DNA from: Jeotgalibacillus campisalis
GTDB taxonomy: Bacteria; Bacillota; Bacilli; Bacillales; Jeotgalibacillaceae
DNA length: 64,000 nt
Assembly: GCF_000829515.1 (NCBI RefSeq)
Contig: NZ_JXRR01000001.1
Coordinates: 62,001-126,000 of the forward strand
Reading direction: 5' to 3'
Position numbers and translations under genes: made by a program. The notes beneath the pieces were generated by a model. The model was not told the DNA's origin. It worked only from the letters and a program-made list of their open reading frames with translations, and did not search any database. Within the stretch, counting starts at the first letter, position 1. Each line of letters starts with the position of its first letter. Positions 25,476 through 35,445 of the stretch are shown in pieces.

Positions 25476-26063
25476 ATGAAAAAATACTTGCTGATTTCGC
25501 TGATGGCTGCGATTCCCCTTTTAAACGCCTGCAATGAAGAGGAAGCGAATACAGTGCGCAAAGCTGAACTAAGCGACCGGGAAATGTAAATTCTGTCTGT
25601 ATCATCCAATCACTACTCTATCTTCGATTTTTATAATGGTGAAAAGTTTAGTGAACTTAATGTATGGATTGAAGAATATGAAAATGGGGAGTACATTAAA
25701 GACGTCGCAAACATAATGGTTTCTGTTAGTAAGGAAGGGTCCATTGTATTTAGTTCTGATGACGTGTATATGGACGATCCGGATAAAAACCTTCTATCCA
25801 TTAACCTTGCCGTTACAAACGAGGATGGCAGCGGAAGTACATCTTTCACAGTTGAGCCTCCTGAGGATTCAGCTAGAATTTCAGGAGATTATCTTGAAGA
25901 AACGATGCCATTTGAAGGCGAAATCGTATTGTCATATTTTGCTTTTTCCAGTGATGATATTGTGAGTACTTTAGAAAACAGTTATTTTGAAGACCCGGAT
26001 GCAAATGCTGCTCTGTTAAAGCAGTATGATGCTATTTACGTGATGAAAGGGAAATTTAACTAA
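25476..26063 (+). pseudogene. Lipoprotein gene interrupted by one in-frame stop
   Basis: AGGAGGAAAGTT precedes ATG 25476. The frame encodes a lipoprotein signal peptide (LLISLMAAIPLLNAC, lipobox Cys at residue 19) and meets TAA at 25587-25589 (codon 38), then stays open in the same frame to 26063. The second part reads on smoothly (ILSVSSNHYSIFDFYNGEKF, then IWIEEYENGEY-like sequence) and has no ribosome site of its own at the next ATG (25716). A single base change would restore about 195 residues. It may be a pseudogene or a sequencing error. Function unknown. Confidence 0.7.
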
Positions 26064-26201
26064 CGATTTACGCCTACTGATTCCAACTCTGTATCCACGC
26101 CCTTTCACCGGACCTGAACCTGCATTTAGTAAACGGAACAGAATGAAACTGAGTACATAGCCTCCGCGTCTACTTGAAAAAGGAAAGTGGAGGAAAACCT
26201 A

Positions 26202-26480
26202 ATGAAACAAGCCACAGTTTTAACGATTTCTCTTGTAATAATCTTGATCTTGAGCGGATGCAACAGCTTTTCAGATCCAAAAATTTCAGAAGATGAAGCA
26301 AAACGGATTGTCATTGAAAACAGTACAATTACTATTGGGAAAGTTGAAATTCAATCCATAAGCCGCGAGTGGAATAAGTATGTGATTCGATGGGAAAATA
26401 AAGATAACTGTGAGAGTGGAACTGACTACGTTCATATTCAGAGCGGGGAGCTAACAGAAGAGTCAAGGGCTATTTGCTAG
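26202..26480 (+). CDS. Small secreted lipoprotein
   Basis: A 92-residue protein with a lipoprotein signal (ISLVIILILSGC, Cys at residue 20). The mature part (SEDEAKRIVIENSTITIGKV) resembles a single PepSY-like unit but is too short to be sure. The start at 26202 follows GGAGG by 8 nt. It sits after the broken lipoprotein gene and ends at a bidirectional terminator. The function is unknown. Confidence 0.72.
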   Translation: MKQATVLTISLVIILILSGCNSFSDPKISEDEAKRIVIENSTITIGKVEIQSISREWNKYVIRWENKDNCESGTDYVHIQSGELTEESRAIC

Positions 26481-26497
26481 TACGTTTATATGAAATA

Positions 26498-26543
26498 AAA
26501 AACCGGTGGAACGGTCCTCTGAGAGGCAGTTCCACCGGTTTTT
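26498..26543. terminator. Bidirectional terminator between lipoprotein gene and topB
   Basis: AAAAACCGGTGGAAC pairs perfectly with GTTCCACCGGTTTTT. Confidence 0.92.
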
Positions 26544-26567
26544 GCTTTGTCTTTACAGGTGATCCTG

Positions 26568-28745
26568 TTACAATTTTAAATTTTTGAGCGCATCCGCAAG
26601 CGCACTATTCACAGGTTCTTCTTTGTTTTGTTTCTTCATGTAGTTTGCTACATCTTTTTTTCCTGCTTTGCTAGCTGAAGATTGTTTCTTTCGCTTTTGG
26701 AAAGCAGAAAGCTTTTCTCTGTGCCCGCATACGCAGCTGAAGGTCTGCGCTTCCCCTTCTCCGCGGAGCTGAAGTTTTTTATGGCAATTCGGACATCTTG
26801 CATTTGTTTCCTTGGCGATGTTTTTGCGGTGACCGCATTCCCTGTCCTGACAGACGAGCATTTTTCCTTTTTTGCCCTTCACTTCAAGCATAAGTTTCCC
26901 GCAGTCCGGACAATGTGTTCCGGTTACATTATCATGCTTAAACTTGGCATCGCTGTTTTTGATGGATTGTACAATTTCTTTTGTAAAGGCAGTCATTTCA
27001 GCTAGGAATTCCTGCTTTTTAAGTGTCCCTTTTGCAATGGCACCAAGCTTTTGCTCCCACTGAGCAGTCAGTACAGGTGATCTTAACTGTTCCGGAACCA
27101 GCTCCAAAAGCTGTTTTCCTTTAGACGTAATTAAAATCTCCTGACCTCTTTTTTCGATTAAAAAGCTATTAAACAGTTTTTCGATGATGTCTGCCCGGGT
27201 CGCAACGGTGCCCAAACCACCTGTTTCACCAAGCGTCTGAACAAGCTCTTTCTTTTCATTTTTCATGTATGCTTTCGGGTTTTCCATAGCAGACAGCAGG
27301 GTTGCTTCATTGAAACGGGCAGGGGGTTTGGTTTCCCCGGCAGTTTCTTCAATTTTCTTTATGCTGAGTACTTCTCCCTTTTTCACATCCGGGAGCTTTT
27401 GCGCTTTTACGTCCCCTTGCTCAAGGTCTTCTTCACCCGTATCGAAAACGGATTTCCATCCTGTCACAGTTGGGATATTTCCCTTCGCTGTCCACTTTTC
27501 CCCTGCGATGTCTGCTGTAATGATGGTTTGTTCAAATTCATAAGCAGGCAGCAGCACAGAAAGAAAGCGTGTGGCGATCAGATCATACAGCTTCCACTCC
27601 TTATCGCTCAACACATCCGGCAGCAGCCGTTCCTCGGTTGGAATGATGGCATGGTGGTCGGTTACTTTGGCATCATTTATAAACCTGCTGTTCCCCTTTA
27701 TGGATGTGCGGAGAAGCTTGGATGCATGAGCTGCGTATGGCTTGACCTGCATCCCTTTTAAACGATCCGGCAATGTTTCTACTAAATCGGATGTTAAATA
27801 GCGTGAGTCTGTTCGCGGATAGGTGACAAGCTTGTGCTGCTCATACAGTCTCTGTAAAATGGACAACGTTTCTTTTGCAGAATAATGATAGCGTTTATGT
27901 GCATCCCGCTGCAATTCCGTTAAATCATAAAGGGCAGGGGCATACGTTTTTTTCGGTGTCTTCTTTACTTCCTGAATGACCGCCTGCTTGCCCTCAAGCT
28001 TGTTCATGATCGATTGGACTTTCGATTGATCAAAGGTTCTTGTCTGTCCGCCCTGACTCTGCCACTGAAGCGTAAATCCATCGGCTTTCGCTTGAATGCC
28101 ATAATAGGCTTGAGAACGAAAACGTTGAATTTCTTCTTCCTTCGCTGCGATCATGGCAATCGTAGGTGTCTGCACTCTCCCTGTAGAAAGCTGGGCATTG
28201 TATTTCGTTGTGAGGGCTCGTGTTGCATTAATCCCCATGATCCAATCCGCTTCTGCCCGGGCAACAGCTGAGGCAAAAAGCGCCTCATATCCCTTGCCAT
28301 CTTTTAACGTGCGAAATCCCTGTTCAATCGCTTTATCAGTGACCGAAGAAATCCATAAACGTTTAATCGGCTTTTTTACATTGGCTTTTTCAATAATCCA
28401 TCTGGCAACCAGCTCACCTTCGCGACCTGCATCTGTTGCAATCACAATGTCTGCTGCATCCTGCCTTAAGAGCTGCTGCTTAACCGCTTGAAACTGTTTG
28501 CCGGTCTGTTTAATGACAACGAGCTTCATTGGGTTTGGAAGGATGGGAAGATCCTCTAAACGCCACGACTGATATTCTTTTCCATACCCATCCGGATCAG
28601 CATGTGTGACAAGGTGGCCCAGAGCCCACGTAACGATATAGCGGTCTCCCTCCAGATAACCATTTCCCTTTTTCGTACATTTCAGCACACGTGCAATATC
28701 TCTAGCAACTGATGGTTTTTCTGCTAATACGACTGTTTTTTTCAT
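26568..28745 (-). CDS. topB: DNA topoisomerase III
   Basis: A type IA topoisomerase that passes single strands and decatenates DNA. The 725-residue protein has the TOPRIM motifs (VLAEKPSVARDIARVL; ATDAGREGEL), the catalytic tyrosine Tyr309 in LVTYPRTDSRYL, and the conserved LSTGRVQTPT. Two zinc-ribbon-like CxxC modules lie near the C-terminus (CPDCGK, CPNCHK), followed by a basic tail. AAGGA precedes the ATG. It is monocistronic. Confidence 0.96.
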   Translation of the reverse strand: MKKTVVLAEKPSVARDIARVLKCTKKGNGYLEGDRYIVTWALGHLVTHADPDGYGKEYQSWRLEDLPILPNPMKLVVIKQTGKQFQAVKQQLLRQDAADIVIATDAGREGELVARWIIEKANVKKPIKRLWISSVTDKAIEQGFRTLKDGKGYEALFASAVARAEADWIMGINATRALTTKYNAQLSTGRVQTPTIAMIAAKEEEIQRFRSQAYYGIQAKADGFTLQWQSQGGQTRTFDQSKVQSIMNKLEGKQAVIQEVKKTPKKTYAPALYDLTELQRDAHKRYHYSAKETLSILQRLYEQHKLVTYPRTDSRYLTSDLVETLPDRLKGMQVKPYAAHASKLLRTSIKGNSRFINDAKVTDHHAIIPTEERLLPDVLSDKEWKLYDLIATRFLSVLLPAYEFEQTIITADIAGEKWTAKGNIPTVTGWKSVFDTGEEDLEQGDVKAQKLPDVKKGEVLSIKKIEETAGETKPPARFNEATLLSAMENPKAYMKNEKKELVQTLGETGGLGTVATRADIIEKLFNSFLIEKRGQEILITSKGKQLLELVPEQLRSPVLTAQWEQKLGAIAKGTLKKQEFLAEMTAFTKEIVQSIKNSDAKFKHDNVTGTHCPDCGKLMLEVKGKKGKMLVCQDRECGHRKNIAKETNARCPNCHKKLQLRGEGEAQTFSCVCGHREKLSAFQKRKKQSSASKAGKKDVANYMKKQNKEEPVNSALADALKNLKL

Positions 28746-29112
28746 CTAAAAATCCTTTCTTATCCGTCTATTCCTGCCTTACAGTATAACATGAAAAACA
28801 GCTGTAACATAACGGTGGGAAGGACTTATCCTCCAGCATAGAGCGGTTCATTTCCGGTCCATGCATACCGTTTAGACAGGGCTTGGCGGTAAACATTTTG
28901 CACCTATCCCATCCACCCCGCTTCGTCCAGAGGTAAGCCGCCTGCCTGCATTTTTAAGATGTCATCAAGTGAGAGATACTTCAACAAAAAAAGAATGTCC
29001 TCACTTAAAAAGTCGTGAGAACATTCTTCTTCATTTATCTGTTATCTTTCCAGCCTCATAGTTTATGTTTCAAGTTCGCCTTTAATCAGCTGCTCCTCGT
29101 AAAGGACGACTG
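28746..29112. other. Gene-free gap between the antiporter and topB genes
   Basis: No gene is visible in these 367 bp. About 28848-28870 (GCGGTTCATTTCCGGTCCA) recalls the left end of the 146-bp repeat, but the similarity stops there. The only clear element is the terminator at 28986-29028. Confidence 0.6.
28986..29028 (-). terminator. Terminator after the antiporter gene
   Basis: AAGAATGT pairs with ACATTCTT, extended by CTCAC/GTGAG, with a T-run on the minus strand. Confidence 0.75.
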
Positions 29113-30966
29113 TTACGCATCACCGTTTTTTCTTAATGCCTTTTTTGATTTTTGATGAATCTTTTCTTTTTCTCTTGAAGCTGATGAAACCCTTACTACG
29201 GTATCCCCTGCCTGAACAGCTATTTCCGTATCCAGTGCAAAGGGTTCAAAATGACCCGCAGCTTTTAAGACGCCAACGATCGTATCCTCTGCGTCGATTT
29301 CCTTTTTAAATTGATCATAGCTGTATTGATCGGTTAACAATGTTTTCCGGAACACATACCCGTTTTCAAGCTGAGATATGAGGTTTTGCAAGGTGGCCGT
29401 TTGGTTAAACAAAATTCTGCCTCCAACCGTATGAGTCAGTTTCTCATCACTTGACGCCAATTCTCTTTCGGATGCCACTTGAAATAAGTTTTTGGCACCC
29501 ATGGAAGGAGTAAAGGTGGAACAAATAAGTGCGTTATAGGCATCACTTTCTGTACCAGCCACAATCGTTTCATACGGTGTCATATCAAGAGTGTACTCTG
29601 TCTGCTCGGACAAAATTTCCCCATGAAAGGTGGATAAACCGCCTTGTCTTGCTTTCATCACTTTTTTCCATGAAGAATCAACTAATAGAGCAGGTATCTC
29701 CATTTCTTTCAATGCTCTTACCAGCTCTCTTGTGAATAAATTCCCTCCAACGACAATGATTCCCGGCTTACTGTCATTGGCTAATTTTAATTTGCGGGCA
29801 ACCCAGCCGATTGAGAAGCCATGAACACAAACCGTTGCGAATACAAGAGCAAAGGTTAATGCAGTAAGCAAACGCGCATCTTCAAAACCTGTTTCAAATA
29901 AAACGGAAGCAAAATACCCCGAGACTGTCAGTGCTACGATTCCCCTTGGTGCGATCCACCCAACAAGTGTTTTTTCCTGCCAGGACAGATCCGTTCGAAT
30001 CGTTGACAGCCAGATTGATAACGGGCGAACAATAAAGATCATGAGCAATACATATCCGATAATCGCTGGATTTATAATTTCCGTGAACGTTTCGATTTGA
30101 ATGGAAGCGGTCAGCATAATAAAAATAGTCGAGATAAACAACACCGAGATATTTTCTTTAAAATGCCTCATGTTTTCCATTGACGCAATATGCATATTCG
30201 CAAGCGTCATTCCCATCGCCGTCACAGATAGAAGACCTGTCTCGTGCATCACTTCATCTGCCAATGTAAAGCAAAGCAAAACAACGGCAAATAAAACGGG
30301 TGATTTTAGAAATTCAGGGATATACCCCTTTTTAAACATCCATCCCATTCCTCTTCCGCATCCCCAGCCCAGCAGTGTAGCAAAAGCTGCTGCACCAAAA
30401 AAGAGGAGGAGAGTTTGAAGTGTTACAGACTCATCTGTAAAGAACAAGATTATTTCAAACGCGAAAAGCGCTAGAAGTACTCCGATCGGGTCCACAATAA
30501 TTCCTTCCCATTTTAGTATCTTCGCAGGCCTTGGCTTTAATTTAGCCTGTCTGAGAAGAGGAAGAATAACCGTTGGTCCAGTCACTATAAATAGCCCGCC
30601 GATCACAAATGCCACTGGCAGGGATAAGCCTGCTACATAATGGGCGGTTAGTGACCCGAGAATCCAGGCAATAAATGCCCCAAAGGTAACAATTCGAAAA
30701 ACCGGCTTGCCCAAATCCCTTATTTCCCTCAGGTCAAGCTGCAGACTGCCTTCAAATAAAATAATGGCCACTGCCATGGAAATGATTGGTCCGTACATAT
30801 CCCCAAACTCCTGCTCGGGATTTATGATACCTAATACAGGGCCGACAATTATTCCTGCAACCGACATAACAACAATCGCAGGAAGTTTTATCCGCCACGA
30901 GAGCCATTGAGATAGGATCCCAAGAAATACAACGAGCATAACGGTAAACAATAATGAATTAAACAT
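29113..30966 (-). CDS. CPA1-type cation/proton antiporter with C-terminal TrkA-like region
   Basis: A 617-residue protein. Residues about 1-385 form a 12-13-helix antiporter domain; GPTVILPLLRQAKL, WEGIIVDPIGVLLALF and WIAPRGIVALTVSG are typical of NhaP-class antiporters. The rest has a Rossmann-like segment (PGIIVVGGNLFTRELVRALKE) and a C-terminal TrkA-C-like module (DTEIAVQAGDTVVRV), suggesting nucleotide or ion gating. The start at 30966 follows GAGGGG by 8-9 nt. The ion, Na+ or K+, cannot be told. Confidence 0.87.
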   Translation of the reverse strand: MFNSLLFTVMLVVFLGILSQWLSWRIKLPAIVVMSVAGIIVGPVLGIINPEQEFGDMYGPIISMAVAIILFEGSLQLDLREIRDLGKPVFRIVTFGAFIAWILGSLTAHYVAGLSLPVAFVIGGLFIVTGPTVILPLLRQAKLKPRPAKILKWEGIIVDPIGVLLALFAFEIILFFTDESVTLQTLLLFFGAAAFATLLGWGCGRGMGWMFKKGYIPEFLKSPVLFAVVLLCFTLADEVMHETGLLSVTAMGMTLANMHIASMENMRHFKENISVLFISTIFIMLTASIQIETFTEIINPAIIGYVLLMIFIVRPLSIWLSTIRTDLSWQEKTLVGWIAPRGIVALTVSGYFASVLFETGFEDARLLTALTFALVFATVCVHGFSIGWVARKLKLANDSKPGIIVVGGNLFTRELVRALKEMEIPALLVDSSWKKVMKARQGGLSTFHGEILSEQTEYTLDMTPYETIVAGTESDAYNALICSTFTPSMGAKNLFQVASERELASSDEKLTHTVGGRILFNQTATLQNLISQLENGYVFRKTLLTDQYSYDQFKKEIDAEDTIVGVLKAAGHFEPFALDTEIAVQAGDTVVRVSSASREKEKIHQKSKKALRKNGDA

Positions 30967-31069
30967 GAATGGATCCCCTCTTCCTGCCTTTCGCACACTT
31001 TTAAAAACCTACCGCTTACTTTACCAGTTAAGAAGGAATAGGTGAAGAATTTAGATTCTCCTACTTTTT

Positions 31070-31753
31070 TTATTTCCTCTCTTGCGCTTTGGTTCTTTCT
31101 GTTTTTTCTATTTCTGCTGAGTTATGCACCACAACAGTTGAACTCCGGCCTTCCAGTGCTTTTTCAACCATAGCCAGTGCTACCTGCTCACCGCGAACCG
31201 CCTTATACGTTTTTAACGGGCCTACCATTGCCCACCCGATTAATGTCATGACTTTAGCTCCAATCGACTCGCCAAAACGAAACTCTTCTCTGTCACCAAG
31301 CAGCAGGGATGGTCGGAAGATTTGCAATTTAGGAAGATCCATCTCTCTCAGCTGTTCCTCCATAAGCCCTTTTATCTTATTGTAAAAAAACGGGGAAGAA
31401 GAATCAGCCCCCATGGCAGAGATGACGAGAAATTGACTGACATTATTTTGCTTCGCTAATGAAGCAAACTGCAGCGGATAATCTAAATCTACTTTTCTAA
31501 AAGCAGCTTTGGATTGCGCTTTTTTCATAGTCGTTCCCAGACAGCAATACACATCATCTACTACACCCACGTGCATGCCCTCTAAATAATCAAAATCAAT
31601 GATCTTATTTATCAACTTTGGATGATTCATGTTAAATGAGGATCGGGTAATCGCCGTTACTTCGCTATATTCTTCCCTGCTGCAAAGCTCTTTGACTACT
31701 TCCTTCCCTACAAGTCCTGTCGCGCCAATCACGAGTGCCGTTCTTTTTTTCAT
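31070..31753 (-). CDS. NAD(P)H-binding oxidoreductase-like protein (atypical SDR)
   Basis: A 227-residue protein with the Rossmann motif GATGLVGKEVVKEL at the N-terminus. The segment YCCLGTTMKKAQSKAAFRKVD followed by VSQFLVISAMGADSSSPFFYNKIKG resembles the HTATIP2/TIP30 group of atypical short-chain dehydrogenases. The usual catalytic Tyr-x3-Lys is represented by FYNKIKG. The start follows AGGGG by 7 nt. Function unknown. Confidence 0.82.
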   Translation of the reverse strand: MKKRTALVIGATGLVGKEVVKELCSREEYSEVTAITRSSFNMNHPKLINKIIDFDYLEGMHVGVVDDVYCCLGTTMKKAQSKAAFRKVDLDYPLQFASLAKQNNVSQFLVISAMGADSSSPFFYNKIKGLMEEQLREMDLPKLQIFRPSLLLGDREEFRFGESIGAKVMTLIGWAMVGPLKTYKAVRGEQVALAMVEKALEGRSSTVVVHNSAEIEKTERTKAQERK

Positions 31754-31869
31754 CGTTTTGCCCCTGCTTTCTTCGTTTAAAATGTTGAACACATTAGTTA
31801 TCCACACCAACGGTATAAATTAACTATTTAATTCGTTGTCTTACGTCCACAGCTCCATTTATTTTCATT

Positions 31870-31901
31870 TAAAAATGGCACCGGGCAGCCCGGCGCCATT
31901 T
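31870..31901 (-). terminator. Terminator of the ATP-grasp/alpha-E/transglutaminase operon
   Basis: AAATGGCaCCGGGC pairs with GCCCGGcGCCATTT around a very short loop, with Ts beyond on the minus strand. Confidence 0.88.
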
Positions 31902-31905
31902 CTTC

Positions 31906-32757
31906 TTATTGATCGACCAGTTTCACACTTACTTTAACATCCAATGTATGTTTGCCGCCTCTGTAAACACCTTGCAAAGGACTGACATCCGCATAATCAC
32001 GGCCTGCACCAACCCGGATATGGTTTTCGAGTGCCTCTACATTGTTTGTAGGATCCAGTCCCACCCAACCAATTCCGGGAACCATGACTTCAACCCAGGC
32101 ATGCGTGGCGGAATCTCCAACGAGTGCAGAATTTTCTCCTACATACAGATACCCGCTTATATATCTGGCTGGTATCCCTCTTGCACGAAGGACGCCAATC
32201 ATAACGTGGGCGTAGTCTTGACAAACGCCTTTTTTTCCTTCAATAGATTCGCTTGCTTTGGTTTCCACATTCGTTGCAACCGCATCATATTCAAACATGT
32301 CATGAACGTATTTCATAAGGTTTAAGGAAAATTGCACAGGATTTTCTGTATCCCCGATTTCCTGAACGATCTTGTCTACCTGCCGCTGCTCTACAAATGT
32401 ATAGGCCGTTTGATTTAAGGAAGCAAGATAATGACGTTTAAATAAATCGGAATGAAAAATGGATTGCATTTCAGGTGAATAGTCAATTCTGCCGATAAAG
32501 GGGCTTTTTTGAATACTGACCGTAGCATACGTCTTTACTTCGAGTGACTGATGGAAATCTGCGATAAAGAATGATTCAACGCTATTTCCCCATAAATCAA
32601 TATATTCTTTCGTTAAAGAAGCCGGTGTAATTTCAGAACGATAATAAAGGAGGCGCTGACACTCATCTGTTCTCGGTTTAAGACGGATGTCATTCATGCT
32701 TTGGTCCACTATCGTTTCATAATGAAACGTATTCGTATGTTCGATTTCGTACTTCAT
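31906..32757 (-). CDS. Transglutaminase-like cysteine protease domain protein
   Basis: A 283-residue protein with an N-terminal beta domain typical of bacterial transglutaminase-like proteins and a papain-fold catalytic domain. The triad is visible: Cys179 in GVCQDYAHV, His219 in SATHAWVEV, Asp235 in GLDPTNN. Members often act as peptidases rather than crosslinkers. It is last in a three-gene leftward operon with the alpha-E and ATP-grasp proteins. GAGGAA lies upstream of the ATG and a hairpin follows the stop. Confidence 0.9.
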   Translation of the reverse strand: MKYEIEHTNTFHYETIVDQSMNDIRLKPRTDECQRLLYYRSEITPASLTKEYIDLWGNSVESFFIADFHQSLEVKTYATVSIQKSPFIGRIDYSPEMQSIFHSDLFKRHYLASLNQTAYTFVEQRQVDKIVQEIGDTENPVQFSLNLMKYVHDMFEYDAVATNVETKASESIEGKKGVCQDYAHVMIGVLRARGIPARYISGYLYVGENSALVGDSATHAWVEVMVPGIGWVGLDPTNNVEALENHIRVGAGRDYADVSPLQGVYRGGKHTLDVKVSVKLVDQ

Positions 32758-32820
32758 TCCGTTTTCACTTCCTCGCTGCTGATGGTCATTCCAATTATTT
32801 ATGGTACGTAAAGGATTCTT

Positions 32821-33789
32821 TCAAGGGACATGAGCAGGCTCGATTAAATAGTAGGTTTGAGAAAAAACCTGACTGATATCGTTACATCGGTCCTGAAAAT
32901 CATCTAAAAATGAACTGAATTCATGGACGGCAAGAGAACGTATTTTATCTTCATCAAACTCTGCCATCAATCGGTCCAGCGCTGCATACATCCGCCATGA
33001 ATAATGCGATACTTTCCCTCCCTCAAGCGCAATGATCGCCTCTCTCACATGGTCCATGCAATATTGAATCGATCGGGGAAAAGCATAGTCAGAGATTAAA
33101 AAGGTTAGCACATCTTTCTCGTTCATTCTTGGAGGATGCTTTTTCAAGTACTCGTCGTAGCCATTTAACAGCTGCAGGGCAGACCGCCAGTAATAATAAT
33201 TAGTGCCATCTGCTCTCTCACGGTCATCATTCGATTTTTCGCTGAGAACATTCAAGATCCTGGCTGTCTTTTCCCCTCTTTCCAGCCATTTTGCGATTTT
33301 AATAAACCGGTACGGAACCCCTCTGGACATGGAAGATTCAATAACCCCTTGTGAGGTTAATGATGCAACTTTCACCTTTTTTAAAAAGCCATGAACTTCC
33401 TTCAGCGACCCTTCCGGAATAAACATATTCGTGCTTTCGAGAAAAAGATCATTCCAGACTTCAAACAAGTCTGCCGGTATATTGTCACGGGTTACTCTTG
33501 CATTTTCTCTCGCAAATTTGACACAACTTAGGATAGAGCTTTGGTTGATCTCTGAAAAAGCTAAATAATCGATAACATTATTGATTGTCAGCTGTTCATA
33601 CAACGAATGGAACTCTTCTAGTGATCCGCATACTTCAATGACAGTTTCCCAATCATGATTAGCGAGAGAATCTTCAGAAGATGCTTCAAGCATCTGGATA
33701 AGCTGAACGCCTAGTACTCTAGCATTATTTTCAGCTCGTTCAATGTTCCGTGACATCCAATACAGTGAATCTGCTACTCTGCTAAGCAT
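32821..33789 (-). CDS. Alpha-E domain protein
   Basis: A 322-residue all-helical protein of the alpha-E family (COG2307), starting with the diagnostic MLSRVADSLYWMSRNIERAE, with LERGEKTARILNVL and FPRSIQYCMDHVREAI farther in. The biochemical role is unknown. The ATG follows the ATP-grasp stop by one base, so translation is coupled. This family is almost always encoded with a circularly permuted ATP-grasp and a transglutaminase-like protein, as here. Confidence 0.93.
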   Translation of the reverse strand: MLSRVADSLYWMSRNIERAENNARVLGVQLIQMLEASSEDSLANHDWETVIEVCGSLEEFHSLYEQLTINNVIDYLAFSEINQSSILSCVKFARENARVTRDNIPADLFEVWNDLFLESTNMFIPEGSLKEVHGFLKKVKVASLTSQGVIESSMSRGVPYRFIKIAKWLERGEKTARILNVLSEKSNDDRERADGTNYYYWRSALQLLNGYDEYLKKHPPRMNEKDVLTFLISDYAFPRSIQYCMDHVREAIIALEGGKVSHYSWRMYAALDRLMAEFDEDKIRSLAVHEFSSFLDDFQDRCNDISQVFSQTYYLIEPAHVP

Positions 33790-33790
33790 A

Positions 33791-35236
33791 TTAGCTCTCG
33801 CCCCCCTTCAATACCCATGTGTCTTTTCCTCCTCCGCCCTGGGATGAGTTAACAACAAGTGAGCCTTTTTTCAGTGCAACACGTGAAAGACCTCCCGGGA
33901 GTACATGCGTTTTCTCGCCCCGCATCACAAATACTCTCAGATCCACATGACAGGGGTAAAAATCGCCTTCTTGAAAAACCGGAGCACGGGAAAGCTGAAT
34001 GGTTGGCTGGGCAATGTACTGAGAAGGATTTTCTTCAATTTTCTCTTTAAAAATGGCTCTTTCTTCTACTGATGCATGAGGACCAATGAGCATATCATAG
34101 CCACCTGATGCTCCTACATTTTTTATAACCAGTTCATCCAACCGCTCAAGCGCCCACTTTCTCTCTTCCTCGTTCCGCATAAAATATGTGTCCACATTCG
34201 GAATAATCGGCTCTTCCTTTAAATAGTACCGAATCATTTCCGGAACATAGGCATACATCGCTTTATCATCTGCAACACCGTTTCCAATGCCATTTAATAT
34301 CGCAACATTTCCTTTTTTATACGCTCCGAGCAGTCCCTTCACCCCAAGTGCTGAATCGGGATTAAACGAATCCGGATCGAGGTATTCATCATCAATTCTG
34401 CGGTAGATAATATCCACACGCTGCATTCCCCGGATTGTTTTCATATAGACGATGCCGTTTCTCACTTGCAGATCCCGTCCCTCGACCAGTTCAATCCCCA
34501 TTTGCTGGGCCAGAAAAACATGATCGTAATAAGCGGAATTATACATACCCGGCGTCAGCAAAACCGCGCGTTTTTTGCTGCTGCAGTTTTTAGGAACATG
34601 AGAAAGCAATGCTTCCTGCATATTGGATAGCTGATGCTCCAGTGAATGAATGCTGTGGCGGTTAAAAAATTCCGGATATACTTGTCTCATAACATATCTA
34701 TTTTGATAAACATAAGACATACCGGATGGATTACGAAGATTATCTTCGAGTACTCTATAAGTTCCCTCTTGGTCTCGTATTAAATCTATTCCTGCAAGAA
34801 AAATATGATTATTCAGAGGAATGTCAACTCCACCGACCTGTTTGCGGAAATAATTCGGGTTTTGTTCCACTAATTCACGAGGGATCACTCCATCATTCAG
34901 AATGACTTGATCTTTATAAATATCTTCTAAAAACATATTCAGGGCTTCTGCTCTTTGAATCATTCCTTTTTCAATTATTGTCCATGCATCAGGCGGAACA
35001 ATAATGGGGATAAAATCAAATGGCATGGTCCGTTCTGTTCCGACATTATCGTTGTAGACTGTGAAGGTAATTCCTTGCCGTAAAAAGCTTAACTGGGCAG
35101 TTTCATGCTTTTCTCTCAGTTCCTCTGCAGAAAACTGATTCATCATATTGTGAAATGCCTCGTAATGACTTTTCGTGCTTCCGCTTTGCTGCAGCATCTC
35201 ATCAAAAAAAAGATCGGTTTGATAAGGCTTAAACAT
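33791..35236 (-). CDS. Circularly permuted ATP-grasp protein, type 2
   Basis: A 481-residue protein of COG2308, predicted to form amide or peptide bonds using ATP. Typical stretches are GITFTVYNDNVGTERTMPFD, YRVLEDNLRNPSGMSYV, VDIIYRRIDDEYLDP, the glycine-rich NVGASGGYDMLIGP and the C-terminal VDLRVFVMRGEKTHVLPGGL. It is the first gene of the triad and likely the enzyme that ligates a substrate later handled by the transglutaminase-like protein. The natural substrate is not known. Confidence 0.93.
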   Translation of the reverse strand: MFKPYQTDLFFDEMLQQSGSTKSHYEAFHNMMNQFSAEELREKHETAQLSFLRQGITFTVYNDNVGTERTMPFDFIPIIVPPDAWTIIEKGMIQRAEALNMFLEDIYKDQVILNDGVIPRELVEQNPNYFRKQVGGVDIPLNNHIFLAGIDLIRDQEGTYRVLEDNLRNPSGMSYVYQNRYVMRQVYPEFFNRHSIHSLEHQLSNMQEALLSHVPKNCSSKKRAVLLTPGMYNSAYYDHVFLAQQMGIELVEGRDLQVRNGIVYMKTIRGMQRVDIIYRRIDDEYLDPDSFNPDSALGVKGLLGAYKKGNVAILNGIGNGVADDKAMYAYVPEMIRYYLKEEPIIPNVDTYFMRNEEERKWALERLDELVIKNVGASGGYDMLIGPHASVEERAIFKEKIEENPSQYIAQPTIQLSRAPVFQEGDFYPCHVDLRVFVMRGEKTHVLPGGLSRVALKKGSLVVNSSQGGGGKDTWVLKGGES

Positions 35237-35445
35237 TCAGGAAATCCCCCCTCTAAGATAATTTAGCGTACTCTCTTTTATCTTTCGACAATTCCGCGAC
35301 AAAATCCTCTAAATTTTCTGAAATTAACTCTATTACTCTATACCCCGCAGAATTGAAAAATATGTATATCTCTTCGTGTTTTTTGCATAGCGAAGAAAAA
35401 AAGCGTAGACTTATAGGCATAAAAAATAGAGGAGGAGCTTATTTA

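Noticed and set aside
28848-28960. A third full copy of the 146-bp repeat
   Set aside because: Only the first 20 bases resemble the repeat; the rest has no sustained similarity.
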